37,391 nucleotides of DNA from an uncultured Lachnospiraceae bacterium (GTDB taxonomy: Bacteria > Bacillota > Clostridia > Lachnospirales > Lachnospiraceae). The position numbers were made by a program, and so were the translations under genes. Shown piece by piece: positions 16,080-23,383 of the stretch (positions within the stretch are counted from its first letter, which is position 1; each line of letters opens with the position of its first letter). A model generated the notes under the pieces. That model saw only the letters and a program-made list of their open reading frames with translations. It was not told where the DNA came from and made no database searches. The stretch spans positions 1-37,391 of the forward strand of contig CANOCU010000037.1 of assembly GCA_947564645.1 (NCBI GenBank), written 5' to 3'.

Positions 16080-17035
16080 TCAATAGACTGGTAGAGAAGA
16101 TCAGGAAGACAGGGGCTCCCATCGTGGTGGGCCTGGATCCGACGTTAAAGTTTGTGCCGGAGCATATCAGGAAGAAAGCTTTTGCGGAATACGGGGAGAC
16201 GATGAAGGGCGCGGCAGAGGCAGTCTGGCAGTACAACAAGGCCATCGTGGACGCCATCTGTGATCTGATCCCGGCGGTGAAGCCGCAGATCGCCATGTAT
16301 GAGCAGTTCGGCGTGGAGGGTGTGATCGCTTTTCAGAGGACGGTGGAATACTGTAAGGAGAAGGGTCTGGTAGTCATCGGCGATATCAAGCGCGGCGATA
16401 TCGGCTCCACCTCGGAAGCCTATGCGGTGGGTCATCTGGGGCAGGTGCAGGTGGGCAGTACCCTTTGCAGGGGCTTTGATGAAGATTTTGTGACGGTGAA
16501 CCCTTATCTTGGTTCCGACGGGGTGAAGCCTTTTATAAAAGTATGCCAGGAGGAGAAGAAGGGAATCTTCGTCCTGGTGAAGACATCCAATCCCAGCAGC
16601 GGCGAGTTTCAGGACAGGCTGATCAAAGCTTCGGGGGCGGACGGGAACGAGAAAGAAGAGCGGCCGCTGTATGAGATCGTGGGAGAACAGGTGGCGGCCT
16701 GGGGTGCGCAGTGTATGGGCGATTCCTACAGTTATGTGGGGGCCGTGGTGGGTGCAACCTATCCGGAGCAGGGGAAGATCCTGCGTAAGATCATGCCGAA
16801 AGCCTTTATCCTGGTGCCGGGTTACGGCGCGCAGGGCGGTAAGGGTGCGGATCTGGTGCACTTCTTCAACGAGGACGGCTTAGGCGCTATCGTCAACTCT
16901 TCCCGAGGCATCATAGCCGCTTATCAGCAGGAGCAGTACGCCGGATACGGCCCGGAACATTTCGCGGATGCATCGAGAGCGGCGGTGCTTTCCATGAAGG
17001 AGGATATTGCCCGGGCGCTGGCCGCCAGAGGGTAA
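16076..17035 (+). CDS. pyrF: Orotidine 5'-phosphate decarboxylase
   Basis: It converts OMP to UMP, the last step of UMP synthesis. The sequence shows the TIM-barrel signatures GLDP (Asp21) and the catalytic charged network DIKRGDI (Asp103, Lys105, Asp108), plus the phosphate-binding PGYGAQGGKG. The length of 319 fits the longer PyrF subfamily rather than the 240-residue type. Start is GTG 16076, overlapping the preceding Nudix stop (GTGA), so translation is probably coupled. pyrE follows after about 60 bases. Confidence 0.96.
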   Translation: MINRLVEKIRKTGAPIVVGLDPTLKFVPEHIRKKAFAEYGETMKGAAEAVWQYNKAIVDAICDLIPAVKPQIAMYEQFGVEGVIAFQRTVEYCKEKGLVVIGDIKRGDIGSTSEAYAVGHLGQVQVGSTLCRGFDEDFVTVNPYLGSDGVKPFIKVCQEEKKGIFVLVKTSNPSSGEFQDRLIKASGADGNEKEERPLYEIVGEQVAAWGAQCMGDSYSYVGAVVGATYPEQGKILRKIMPKAFILVPGYGAQGGKGADLVHFFNEDGLGAIVNSSRGIIAAYQQEQYAGYGPEHFADASRAAVLSMKEDIARALAARG

Positions 17036-17075
17036 CGGACAGAAGAAGGGGTGTGAACATGCCCGAAAGCGTATA

Positions 17076-17091
17076 AGATGCGGATACGGAG
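17076..17091 (+). repeat. 16-nt leader repeat before pyrE
   Basis: AGATGCGGATACGGAG ends in the GGAG of the pyrE ribosome binding site. The identical 16 bases recur before purM at 21504-21519. Confidence 0.75.
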
Positions 17092-17097
17092 GATAAG

Positions 17098-17775
17098 ATG
17101 GAAACATACAAACAGGAGTTTATCGAGTTCATGGTGGACAGCCAGGTGCTCAAATTCGGTGATTTTACGTTAAAGAGCGGCCGGAAGTCGCCCTTCTTCA
17201 TGAACGCAGGCGCTTATGTGACGGGAGCGCAGCTGCGCAAGCTGGGAGAATACTATGCGAGGGCGATCCACGATCATTACGGGTTGGATTTCGATGTGCT
17301 GTTCGGGCCGGCCTATAAGGGAATCCCGCTGTCGGTGACTACAACCATGGCCATCAGCGAGCTGTACGGCAGGGAAGTCAGGTACTGTTCCAACAGGAAG
17401 GAAGTGAAGGATCACGGCGACACGGGCATTCTGCTGGGCAGTAAATTAAAGGACGGCGACAGGGTGGTGATCATCGAGGATGTGACCACTTCCGGCAAGT
17501 CCATCGAGGAGACTTTCCCGATCATAAGGCAGCAGGCCGACGTGGAGATCAAGGGCCTGATGGTATCCCTGAACCGCATGGAGCGGGGGCTGGATACGGA
17601 GAAGAGCGCCCTGCATGAGATACAGGAGAAATACGGATTCGAGGCCAATGCTATCGTTACGATGGAGGATGTGGTGTCCTGCCTTTACAATAAGCCGTAT
17701 CAGGGAACAATCTATATCGACGATACATTAAAGCGTGCGATCGATGCATACTATGAACAGTATGGGGCGAAGTGA
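17098..17775 (+). CDS. pyrE: Orotate phosphoribosyltransferase
   Basis: It joins orotate and PRPP to make OMP, the substrate of PyrF encoded just upstream. The PRPP-binding motif reads VVIIEDVTTSGKSIEE, with the OPRTase features KSGRKSPFFMNAG and GPAYKGIPLS. Length of 225 is normal. GGAGG lies just before ATG 17098. Co-transcription with pyrF is likely, since no terminator is seen between them. Confidence 0.96.
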   Translation: METYKQEFIEFMVDSQVLKFGDFTLKSGRKSPFFMNAGAYVTGAQLRKLGEYYARAIHDHYGLDFDVLFGPAYKGIPLSVTTTMAISELYGREVRYCSNRKEVKDHGDTGILLGSKLKDGDRVVIIEDVTTSGKSIEETFPIIRQQADVEIKGLMVSLNRMERGLDTEKSALHEIQEKYGFEANAIVTMEDVVSCLYNKPYQGTIYIDDTLKRAIDAYYEQYGAK

Positions 17776-17809
17776 GAGAGCTTTGCCGGCGGATCTGGAG
17801 GAGAATGTG

Positions 17810-17962
17810 ATGGAAGAGAGAACCTATAAGGTGATGGGCGGTTCCGGCGCGCTCAATATTGCAGTCGGTGTGGTGGCGCTCGTGGTGGGTGTGGCGAGCG
17901 GCGTGCTTCTGCTGATCAGCGGTGCCAAGCTGCTGGCCGGAAGAAGCAAGATTTTGTTTTAG
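17810..17962 (+). CDS. Small membrane protein, 50 residues
   Basis: ATG 17810 follows CTGGAGGAG at good spacing and gives 50 residues; a longer upstream reading overlaps pyrE and is less likely. The sequence is MEERTYKVMGGSGAL followed by a long Gly/Val-rich hydrophobic stretch that could be one or two short membrane helices, and a basic tail (KLLAGRSKILF). The function is unknown. It is 34 bases after pyrE and probably the same transcript. Confidence 0.7.
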   Translation: MEERTYKVMGGSGALNIAVGVVALVVGVASGVLLLISGAKLLAGRSKILF

Positions 17963-18066
17963 GACAGTTTCTTAGATGGTGTGTCAATGACAAATGGGTG
18001 TTTTCGGGGAAGACGAAGATGCCCATTTCAAAATTGTGGTTGAATGAATGGCAGGGAGTTTTGGCG

Positions 18067-18384
18067 GTGAAGAAGAACAGTTATATGTTTACCAATAAGG
18101 AGCATACACAGAAAGGCATCATGTCCACGATCCTGGGTGTGATCTCGCTGGCGACGCTGGGGTATGCTGTTTTTATGAGCTATCGCCGGGTGGGAGACGT
18201 GCCCCTGCAGTATGGGGCGGCGGCTATGCTTGTCATGATCTATGCTTTTGCGGGGATTGTGCTGGGACTGGTCTCCAAGACAGAGCGTGATAAGTTCTAT
18301 CTGTTTACTTATGTGGGAATCCTGCTGAATGTGCTGGCGCTGGCGGTGATCAGCGTGATCCTGTATGCGGGAGCCTATGCGTAA
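18067..18384 (+). CDS. Small integral membrane protein, about 105 residues (possibly DUF6142)
   Basis: GTG 18067 follows CAGGGAG and gives 105 residues; an upstream in-frame GTG at 17998 adds 23 residues without a clear ribosome site. Three hydrophobic segments are visible: STILGVISLATLGYAVFM, YGAAAMLVMIYAFAGIVLGL and FTYVGILLNVLALAVISVIL. The pattern resembles small Lachnospiraceae proteins grouped as DUF6142; this is from memory and unverified. It follows the 50-residue membrane protein in the pyr region. Confidence 0.75.
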   Translation: MKKNSYMFTNKEHTQKGIMSTILGVISLATLGYAVFMSYRRVGDVPLQYGAAAMLVMIYAFAGIVLGLVSKTERDKFYLFTYVGILLNVLALAVISVILYAGAYA

Positions 18385-18521
18385 AGCGCTGTGCGGCAGC
18401 TTATAATATGGAATGTAATGATATGCGGCTAATGAAATGATATGTGACTGTGTGACGCTGTTGTCTATGGAGCGGTGGCAGAAGAATATAGCCGTAAAGA
18501 GGCAAATGGAGGGCGATGATC

Positions 18522-20690
18522 ATGGAAGATCTGTATATTTCGGAAGAGGACAGGAATGACCTGGAGCGGGAACGCTATGAGCTGGCCATAGAGCGGATCC
18601 GGGAGATACCGGGTGAGAAGGTCTGCGGCCAGAGACTGCAGAGATATTTTGACAATATGGCGGCGTTCGTCCTTTCTGTGGATGAGGCGTGGCAGGTGGT
18701 GGAGAGCGGGCGGCTGCGGCAGATGACGATGGAAGAGCTGCAGACGCTCAACAGGAAACTGTATGAGGATATTCTGCCGGAGCGCTATGAAGAAAGCTAT
18801 GCCAATCCGGAATATGCCGTAAGTTGTCTTGGTGAGTCAATCGGACAGATGCTGTCCTTCCTCTGTGCGGAACTGCGGGGGATGATCCCGGCGGCCTTTG
18901 AGCAGAACCGGTTTGCCATGGTGATTCGGATGGAGCTGCTGTTAGAGGTTTATCAGGCGTGTCTGTGTGCGGCCCGGGAAGAAGACGGCGGGGAAGACGG
19001 GAAGCGGCAGACTGAGGGCGGTGAAGCGCAGACAGATACGGCGGCAGAGGATGTCTGTGGGGAAGTTTTTCCGGATACAGAGCAGCTGCGGCAGATTCTG
19101 TACTGGTATGTGAGTGATTATTTTGAGCCGGAAAGCTGTGAGAAGGTGGCGAAACTTGTCTGCCCGGAAAGGGATCCTGCCCTGCAAATCGTGATGGACA
19201 GTGACCTGACGGATCTGCGTTATCTGTATTATTACGGCGAGTATGTGACGGAGAATGAACTGCGCACGGCGGCGCACTTAAACCGGATGCCGGAGGAGAA
19301 AATCGCTCTGATGGCGGATACCTATACGGAAGGATACCGGATCGGCTTCGAGATGGGGAATAAGGATATCTCGATCAAGAAGACGGTGAATGTGCGGTAC
19401 TGTCTGGGATTCGAGCGGATGATCCGGCGTGCGGTCCACAATTTTGACCGGATCGGTCTGCAGTCTACGATCTACCGTTCGGGAGCGAACATCTTCCAGG
19501 GCCGCAGCGTCAATAAGAACGGATATTTTGGGGCCAACCCCAACAAGCAGTTCGATTATGACCACAGGGAAGATCTGGCTCTGGTACTTAATAAGCAGCT
19601 TGTGGAGCGCAGACTGGAGTGTATGCGCGGCGCCTTTGAACAGTATAAGGAGCAGGCGAGAGCGCATGGCGGTCCGGCGGTAGTGGAGATCTTCGGGGAG
19701 AAGCCTTTCGTGCCGGAGACAAAGGAGGCGGCCTGCAGGCTGTCAAAGAAGCAGCAGAAGCTTTCCGTAGAGTACGCCTCGAAAGCAGGCGCGATGCAGA
19801 ATGTGTATATTCCCGGTGAGGAGCGCAGCTTTACGATCATTGCCTTCCCGGTGCCGGAGATCGGGGCGCAGTATGAGGAGATCTTCGACGATATCGTGCG
19901 CATCAATACACTGGACTATAAGCTGTACCAGGGAATCCAGCAGAGGATCATCGATGTGCTGGATCAGGGTGTGACCGTGTTGGTCAAGGGAAGCGGAGCC
20001 AACCGGACGGATCTGACAGTCAGCCTGCATGAGCTGAAGGATCCGGCGCGGGAGACGAACTTCGAAAACTGTGTGGCGGATGTGAATATTCCGGTGGGAG
20101 AAGTGTTCACGTCCCCGGTGCTTCACGGTACGAATGGCATCCTGCATGTGACAAGGGTCTTCTTAAATGAGCTGGAATATAAGGACATCTGGCTGAAATT
20201 TGAGAACGGGATGATCGTGGATTATGGCTGTGCCAATTTCCCGTCCGGGGAGGAGAACCGCAAATATATCAAGGACAATGTGCTGTTCCATCACGATACG
20301 CTGCCGCTTGGCGAGTTTGCCATCGGTACAAATACCACAGCTTATGTGACGGCACGCAGGTATGGGATCGAGGATAAGATGCCGATCCTGATCGCGGAGA
20401 AGACAGGGCCGCATTTCGCGGTGGGAGATACTTGTTATTCCCACGCGGAGAATGTGCGGGTGTACAATCAGGACGGGAAAGAGATCATCGCCAAGGATAA
20501 TGAAGTGTCGATCCTGCGCGAGACGGATGTTGGCAAGGCATATTTCCAGTGTCATACGGATATCACGATCCCTTATGATGAGCTTGGAGAGCTGACCGTG
20601 CAGACAAAGAGCGGCGAAAGGATCCCGGTCATCCGGAACGGACGGTTCGTACTGGAGGGATGTGAGGAACTGAATAGGGCATTTGGGTAA
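18522..20690 (+). CDS. M29-type metallo-aminopeptidase with long N-terminal extension
   Basis: The C-terminal 380 residues match the M29 aminopeptidase (AmpS/PepS) pattern. Likely metal ligands are Glu598 (LGEFAIGTN), His631 (GPHFAVGD), His641 (CYSH), and His678 with Asp680 (CHTDITI). M29 enzymes remove N-terminal amino acids with a two-metal centre. The usual length is about 370-410, but this protein has 723 residues, so roughly 300 N-terminal residues are extra. They look helical and acidic and match nothing I recognise. ATG 18522 fits SD GGAGGG (18508-18513) better than ATG 18516, which is only 2 bases away. It is flanked by gaps and is probably its own unit. Confidence 0.82.
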   Translation: MEDLYISEEDRNDLERERYELAIERIREIPGEKVCGQRLQRYFDNMAAFVLSVDEAWQVVESGRLRQMTMEELQTLNRKLYEDILPERYEESYANPEYAVSCLGESIGQMLSFLCAELRGMIPAAFEQNRFAMVIRMELLLEVYQACLCAAREEDGGEDGKRQTEGGEAQTDTAAEDVCGEVFPDTEQLRQILYWYVSDYFEPESCEKVAKLVCPERDPALQIVMDSDLTDLRYLYYYGEYVTENELRTAAHLNRMPEEKIALMADTYTEGYRIGFEMGNKDISIKKTVNVRYCLGFERMIRRAVHNFDRIGLQSTIYRSGANIFQGRSVNKNGYFGANPNKQFDYDHREDLALVLNKQLVERRLECMRGAFEQYKEQARAHGGPAVVEIFGEKPFVPETKEAACRLSKKQQKLSVEYASKAGAMQNVYIPGEERSFTIIAFPVPEIGAQYEEIFDDIVRINTLDYKLYQGIQQRIIDVLDQGVTVLVKGSGANRTDLTVSLHELKDPARETNFENCVADVNIPVGEVFTSPVLHGTNGILHVTRVFLNELEYKDIWLKFENGMIVDYGCANFPSGEENRKYIKDNVLFHHDTLPLGEFAIGTNTTAYVTARRYGIEDKMPILIAEKTGPHFAVGDTCYSHAENVRVYNQDGKEIIAKDNEVSILRETDVGKAYFQCHTDITIPYDELGELTVQTKSGERIPVIRNGRFVLEGCEELNRAFG

Positions 20691-20710
20691 TGGACTTCAT
20701 GCCATGATTA

Positions 20711-20719
20711 TGGTATACT
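20711..20719 (+). promoter_or_regulatory. Extended -10 promoter element before the pur genes
   Basis: TGGTATACT (20711-20719) fits an extended -10 box. No good -35 is seen at 17 bases. No purine or PRPP riboswitch is recognised in the short leader. Confidence 0.4.
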
Positions 20720-20761
20720 GATTGCGTCATGGTAACGGATTTCCATTATGTGGGAGGTGAA

Positions 20762-20956
20762 ATGATACCAAATAATGCAGAAATAATCTCGAGAGCGATC
20801 GATGATTTTACGAAAGTACAGAAACGTATGTTGTTAGCGCGGGAAGAGAATGCTGTTAAGACATATGCGGATCTTAAGGACGATTATGTTTCACTGAAGG
20901 TTCTTTTGACAAGTCTTGGAGTTAACCTGACCGCGATAGATAAGATCAACGAATAA
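20762..20956 (+). CDS. Small conserved-looking protein before purE, 64 residues
   Basis: ATG 20762 is preceded by a near-perfect ribosome site, GGGAGGTGAA (20752-20761), so the longer reading from 20729 is rejected. The product begins MIPNNAEIISRAIDDFTKVQ and continues as charged helical sequence (MLLAREENAVKTYADLKDDY), suggesting a small soluble coiled or helical protein. No known domain is recognised. It lies 15 bases before purE and shares its transcript, so a role in purine synthesis or its control is possible. Confidence 0.75.
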   Translation: MIPNNAEIISRAIDDFTKVQKRMLLAREENAVKTYADLKDDYVSLKVLLTSLGVNLTAIDKINE

Positions 20957-20971
20957 CAGGAGGACACACGG

Positions 20972-21475
20972 ATGGCACAGGTAGGTATTGTAATGGGAAG
21001 CGATTCCGATCTGCCCGTTATGGCAAAGGCAGCGGATATTCTGGAGAAACTGGGGATCTCCTATGAGATGGCGATCATCTCCGCCCACAGGGAACCGGAC
21101 GTATTCTTTGAGTATGCGAAGAGCGCGGAGGAGAAGGGATTTAAGGTGATCATTGCGGGCGCGGGCAAGGCGGCGCATCTGCCGGGCATGTGTGCGGCAA
21201 TCTTTCCTATGCCGGTCATCGGCGTTCCCATGAAGACCTCCGATCTGGGCGGTGTGGATTCTCTGTATTCCATTGTGCAGATGCCCTCCGGTATCCCGGT
21301 GGCTACGGTGGCCATCGGCGGCGGATTAAATGCAGGTATCCTGGCGGCGAAGATCCTGGCGACCTCTGACGAGGCGCTTTTGCAGAAGCTGAAAGAGTAC
21401 ACGCGCAGGCTGGGTGAGAGCGTTCAGGAGAAGGACGCCAGACTGCAGGAAGTGGGCTATAAGAATTATACATAA
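20972..21475 (+). CDS. purE: N5-carboxyaminoimidazole ribonucleotide mutase (AIR carboxylase, PurE)
   Basis: PurE moves the carboxyl group to make CAIR in purine synthesis. Visible motifs are the phosphate site GSDSDLPVM, SAHREPD, AGAGKAAHLPGM and the C-terminal IVQMPSGIPVATVAIGGG. These fit the small bacterial PurE fold at its normal size. AHREP and GKAAHL differ slightly from the more common AHRTP and GGAAHL. purK is not in the window. A clear SD (AGGAGGA) precedes ATG 20972. Confidence 0.95.
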   Translation: MAQVGIVMGSDSDLPVMAKAADILEKLGISYEMAIISAHREPDVFFEYAKSAEEKGFKVIIAGAGKAAHLPGMCAAIFPMPVIGVPMKTSDLGGVDSLYSIVQMPSGIPVATVAIGGGLNAGILAAKILATSDEALLQKLKEYTRRLGESVQEKDARLQEVGYKNYT

Positions 21476-21503
21476 CGGATTATAATATAGAACGGACAGG
21501 CAC

Positions 21504-21519
21504 AGATGCGGATACGGAG
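21504..21519 (+). repeat. 16-nt leader repeat before purM
   Basis: AGATGCGGATACGGAG, identical to 17076-17091 before pyrE, stands just before the AAAGGAG ribosome site of purM. Confidence 0.75.
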
Positions 21520-21539
21520 AAAGGAGCACGGTTATAAAT

Positions 21540-22565
21540 ATGGATTATAAGTCAGCGGGAGTTGATATTGAGGCTGGGTACCAGTCGGTAGAATTGTTGA
21601 AGGAGCATGTCAAAGGGACGATGCGGCCGGAAGTGCTGGGAGGCCTCGGCGGCTTTTCGGGTGCCTTTTGTCTGGATAAGATCAAGGAGATGGAGCACCC
21701 GGTGCTGTTGTCCGGCACGGACGGCGTGGGGACGAAGATCAAGCTGGCGTTTCTGATGGATAAACATGACACGGTGGGCATCGACTGTGTGGCCATGTGT
21801 GTCAACGATGTGGTGTGCGCCGGCGGGGAGCCGCTGTTCTTCCTGGATTATATCGCCTGCGGCAAGAATTATCCGGAGAAGATCGCCACGATCGTGGGCG
21901 GTGTGGCCGAGGGCTGTAAGCAGGCCGGCGCGGCGCTCGTGGGCGGTGAGACGGCGGAGCACCCGGGCCTGATGCCGGAGGAAGAGTACGATCTGGCCGG
22001 CTTTGCGGTGGGTGTGGTGGATCAGAAGGATCTGATCACGGGAGAGCAGATCAAACCCGGTGACGCCCTGATCGGCATTGCGTCTTCCGGTGTTCACAGC
22101 AACGGTTTTTCCCTGATCCGCAAGGTGTTCGAGATGACGAGGGAGAGTCTGGATACATACTATGAAGAGTTGGGAGCGACTCTGGGGGAGACGCTTCTGA
22201 TACCTACGAGGATCTATGTGAAGGCATTAAAGGCCGTGCGCGATGCGGGTGTGACCATCAAGGGGTGCAGCCACATCACCGGCGGCGGATTCTATGAGAA
22301 TATCCCGCGGATGCTGCCGGCGGGGACGATGGCGGCAGTACAGAAGGACAGCTATCCGGTGCCGCCGATCTTCAGGCTTCTGCAGCAGAAGGGCGGCCTG
22401 GAAGAGAAGATGATGTATAACACGTACAATATGGGTCTGGGCATGGTGCTGGCAGTAGAGCAGGCGGATGTACAAAGCGCGGTAAGCGCGCTGCAAGGGG
22501 CCGGTGAACAGGCTTATCTGATCGGGGAAGTGACGGCAGGCAGCGAAGGGGTTGTGATACAATAA
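21540..22565 (+). CDS. purM: Phosphoribosylformylglycinamidine cyclo-ligase (AIR synthetase)
   Basis: PurM uses ATP to close FGAM into AIR. The 341-residue sequence shows the family hallmarks [67 protein letters not shown] and [15 protein letters not shown]. Length is normal. It follows purE by about 64 bases and its TAA overlaps the purN ATG by one base (TAATG), indicating coupled translation. Confidence 0.97.
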   Translation: MDYKSAGVDIEAGYQSVELLKEHVKGTMRPEVLGGLGGFSGAFCLDKIKEMEHPVLLSGTDGVGTKIKLAFLMDKHDTVGIDCVAMCVNDVVCAGGEPLFFLDYIACGKNYPEKIATIVGGVAEGCKQAGAALVGGETAEHPGLMPEEEYDLAGFAVGVVDQKDLITGEQIKPGDALIGIASSGVHSNGFSLIRKVFEMTRESLDTYYEELGATLGETLLIPTRIYVKALKAVRDAGVTIKGCSHITGGGFYENIPRMLPAGTMAAVQKDSYPVPPIFRLLQQKGGLEEKMMYNTYNMGLGMVLAVEQADVQSAVSALQGAGEQAYLIGEVTAGSEGVVIQ

Positions 22566-23191
22566 TGCTTAAGACAGTGGTGTGTGTGTCCGGCGGGGGC
22601 ACCAATTTACAGGCGATCCTGGACGGGATAGCACAGGGCGCGATCCGGAATGTGCAGATCGTGCGGGTGATCAGCAATAACAGGAAGGCGTATGCCTTGG
22701 AGCGGGCCGCTTTGGCAAGGATCGATGCGGTCTGTGTGTCGCCCCGGGACTATGAGGACAGAGAACGGTTCAACGAGGCGTTTTTACAGAAGGTGGAAGA
22801 GGCAGATCCGGATCTGATCGTGCTGGCGGGGTTCCTGGTGGTGATACCGCCGCAGCTGATCAGGCGGTATGAGAACCGGATCATCAATATCCACCCGTCT
22901 CTGATCCCCTCTTTCTGTGGTAAGGGATATTATGGACTTAAGGTGCATGAGGCGGCGCTTGCAAGAGGCGTTAAGGTGACCGGGGCCACGGTACACTTCG
23001 TGGATGAGGGGACGGACACAGGCCCTATCCTGATGCAGAAGGCTGTGGCCGTTATGGACGGGGACACGCCGCAGAGCCTGCAGAGACGGGTCATGGAAGA
23101 GGCGGAATGGGTGATCCTGCCCAGATGTCTTGATCTGATTGCGACCGGCAGGGTGACGGTGACGGACGGGCAGGCGCATATTGCGGAGTAG
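22565..23191 (+). CDS. purN: Phosphoribosylglycinamide formyltransferase
   Basis: PurN formylates GAR with 10-formyl-tetrahydrofolate. Motifs seen are SGGGTNLQAIL near the start, LAGFLVVIPPQLI, the catalytic INIHPSLIPSF, and TVHFVDEGTDTGPIL. The 208-residue length is typical. It overlaps purM by one base. It is followed by an unusual 187-base structured junction before purD. Confidence 0.97.
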   Translation: MLKTVVCVSGGGTNLQAILDGIAQGAIRNVQIVRVISNNRKAYALERAALARIDAVCVSPRDYEDRERFNEAFLQKVEEADPDLIVLAGFLVVIPPQLIRRYENRIINIHPSLIPSFCGKGYYGLKVHEAALARGVKVTGATVHFVDEGTDTGPILMQKAVAVMDGDTPQSLQRRVMEEAEWVILPRCLDLIATGRVTVTDGQAHIAE

Positions 23192-23213
23192 AAGACGCCT
23201 GACAGAAAGGCAG

Positions 23214-23383
23214 GTACGAGGAGGCAAGTATGAAAAGAGAATACCTACAGGTAGCTCTGCGCACTTGCTGCGCTGAGCGTACACGCGCCATGCAGCTTGT
23301 CTGCGTGTGTGCATGCACTTCATATTTGCACCGTACTTTTCATGGGAATTTGTGTCGGGAAGATATGGAGGTGCAAATATGAA
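23214..23383 (+). promoter_or_regulatory. Palindromic purD leader with alternative pairings
   Basis: Segment M (23319-23336) can pair with segment L (GTACG 23214-23218 and GCAAGTATGAA 23224-23234; 16 bp, one wobble, internal loop holding AGGAG). M can instead pair perfectly over 14 bp with segment R (GGTGCAAATATGAA, 23370-23383), which carries part of the purD ribosome site and its ATG. L and R resemble each other. Between L and M lie further hairpins, such as GCTC-T-GCGC with GCGC-T-GAGC and ACACGC with GCGTGT. Only one of L-M and M-R can exist at a time. Regulation is inferred from geometry. Confidence 0.6.
23230..23382 (+). CDS. Candidate 50-residue leader ORF overlapping purD
   Basis: ATG 23230 is preceded by AGGAGG (23219-23224) and opens 50 codons ending at TGA 23380-23382. 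That stop overlaps the purD ATG in an ATGA arrangement. The product begins MKREYLQVALRTCCAERTRA and is Cys- and Arg-rich, matching no family I know. Most of its sequence is fixed by palindromes, so the peptide itself may be unimportant. Ribosome passage would melt the stem that covers the purD start. It may instead be a chance frame through a repeat element. Confidence 0.4.
   Translation: MKREYLQVALRTCCAERTRAMQLVCVCACTSYLHRTFHGNLCREDMEVQI

Noticed and set aside
20691-20761. Purine or PRPP riboswitch before the pur genes
   Set aside because: The leader is too short and none of the conserved aptamer stretches is visible.
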